DNA from: Oscillospiraceae bacterium
GTDB lineage: Bacteria > Bacillota > Clostridia > Oscillospirales > Ruminococcaceae
NCBI GenBank assembly: GCA_017829005.1
Contig: JAGAJF010000068.1
Location: forward strand, 23,481 to 87,480
Direction: 5' to 3'
DNA length: 64,000 nt
Shown here: piece after piece, positions 63,974-64,000 of the stretch
Position numbering within the stretch: the first letter of the stretch is position 1
Layout of the letters: the number at the start of each line of letters is the position of its first letter
Translations under genes and position numbers: made by a program
The notes under the pieces: generated by a model
What the model saw: only the letters and a program-made list of their open reading frames with translations
Databases searched by the model: none
What the model was told of the DNA's origin: nothing

Positions 63974-64000
63974 TACTTCATAGATAATTAAAGAGATTTC

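Larger units (their letters stand above)
58411..64000. mobile_element. Integrative element next to tRNA-Leu (partial, runs off the window)
   Basis: It begins beside tRNA-Leu, a common target of tyrosine recombinases, and contains an integrase, an excisionase-like protein, a replication helicase gene and an AlbA/ATPase gene. Base composition is lower in GC than to the left. The far end and the attachment duplication are outside the window. The left border is inferred. Confidence 0.65.

Overview
The window is the replication-origin region of a low-to-mid GC Firmicute. Gene content and order (rpmH-rnpA-yidD-yidC-jag-mnmE-mnmG-rsmG-noc-parA to the left, dnaA-dnaN-yaaA-recF-remB-gyrB-gyrA to the right), sigma-A type promoters, strong AAGGAG ribosome sites, Ala/Glu/Pro-rich surface proteins and a GH16 glucanase fit an Oscillospiraceae member, most likely a gut or rumen Ruminococcus. 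The genus is an inference; no rRNA is present.

Layout. 1-5,078: start of parA, a BlaI/BlaR1-type pair inserted on the opposite strand, noc, rsmG, five perfect parS palindromes and three half sites tied to a small hairpin repeat. 5,079-12,088: leftward mnmG/mnmE/jag/yidC/yidD/rnpA/rpmH. 12,212-23,720: divergent rightward dnaA, a repeat-rich putative oriC, dnaN, yaaA, recF, remB, gyrB, gyrA; three copies of a 270-290 bp multi-hairpin repeat follow dnaA, dnaN and gyrB. 23,737-37,890: GH16 enzyme, feoA, rsmE, two overlapping hybrid histidine kinases, a receiver-less Spo0A DNA-binding domain, mscL, guaB, and an NAD-salvage group (nicotinamidase-like, secreted protein, nicotinate phosphoribosyltransferase). 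37,907-38,635: a complete type III toxin-antitoxin locus (promoter, 46-bp antitoxin RNA repeats, terminator, ToxN/AbiQ-fold toxin). 38,773-43,595: four secreted paralog-like proteins plus a 47-aa peptide that all end in a TGN-hydrophobic-KRK sorting-like signal. 43,606-57,990: SPFH/zinc-ribbon protein, PH-like protein, lipoprotein, HtrA protease, serC-serA, HAD hydrolase, prohibitin-like protein, then ricT-holB-darA-yaaO and a PadR/HAAS pair. 58,132-58,450: initiator tRNA-Met and tRNA-Leu(UAA) under one consensus promoter. 58,411-64,000: an integrated element next to tRNA-Leu, with an old integrase tail, an AlbA/ATPase gene with a 13/14-bp tandem repeat, a tyrosine integrase, excisionase-like protein, a helicase/primase gene broken by one in-frame stop, and iteron-like repeats upstream of it.

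How the parts fit: the strand switch at about 12.1 kb, the rpmH/dnaA divergent promoters and the repeat-rich dnaA-dnaN gap mark the origin; parS sites and noc/parA provide origin segregation and division control. The accessory material (type III toxin-antitoxin, TGN surface proteins, tRNA-linked element) lies to the right. Of these, the type III toxin-antitoxin locus and the TGN-signal gene cluster most deserve a second look.
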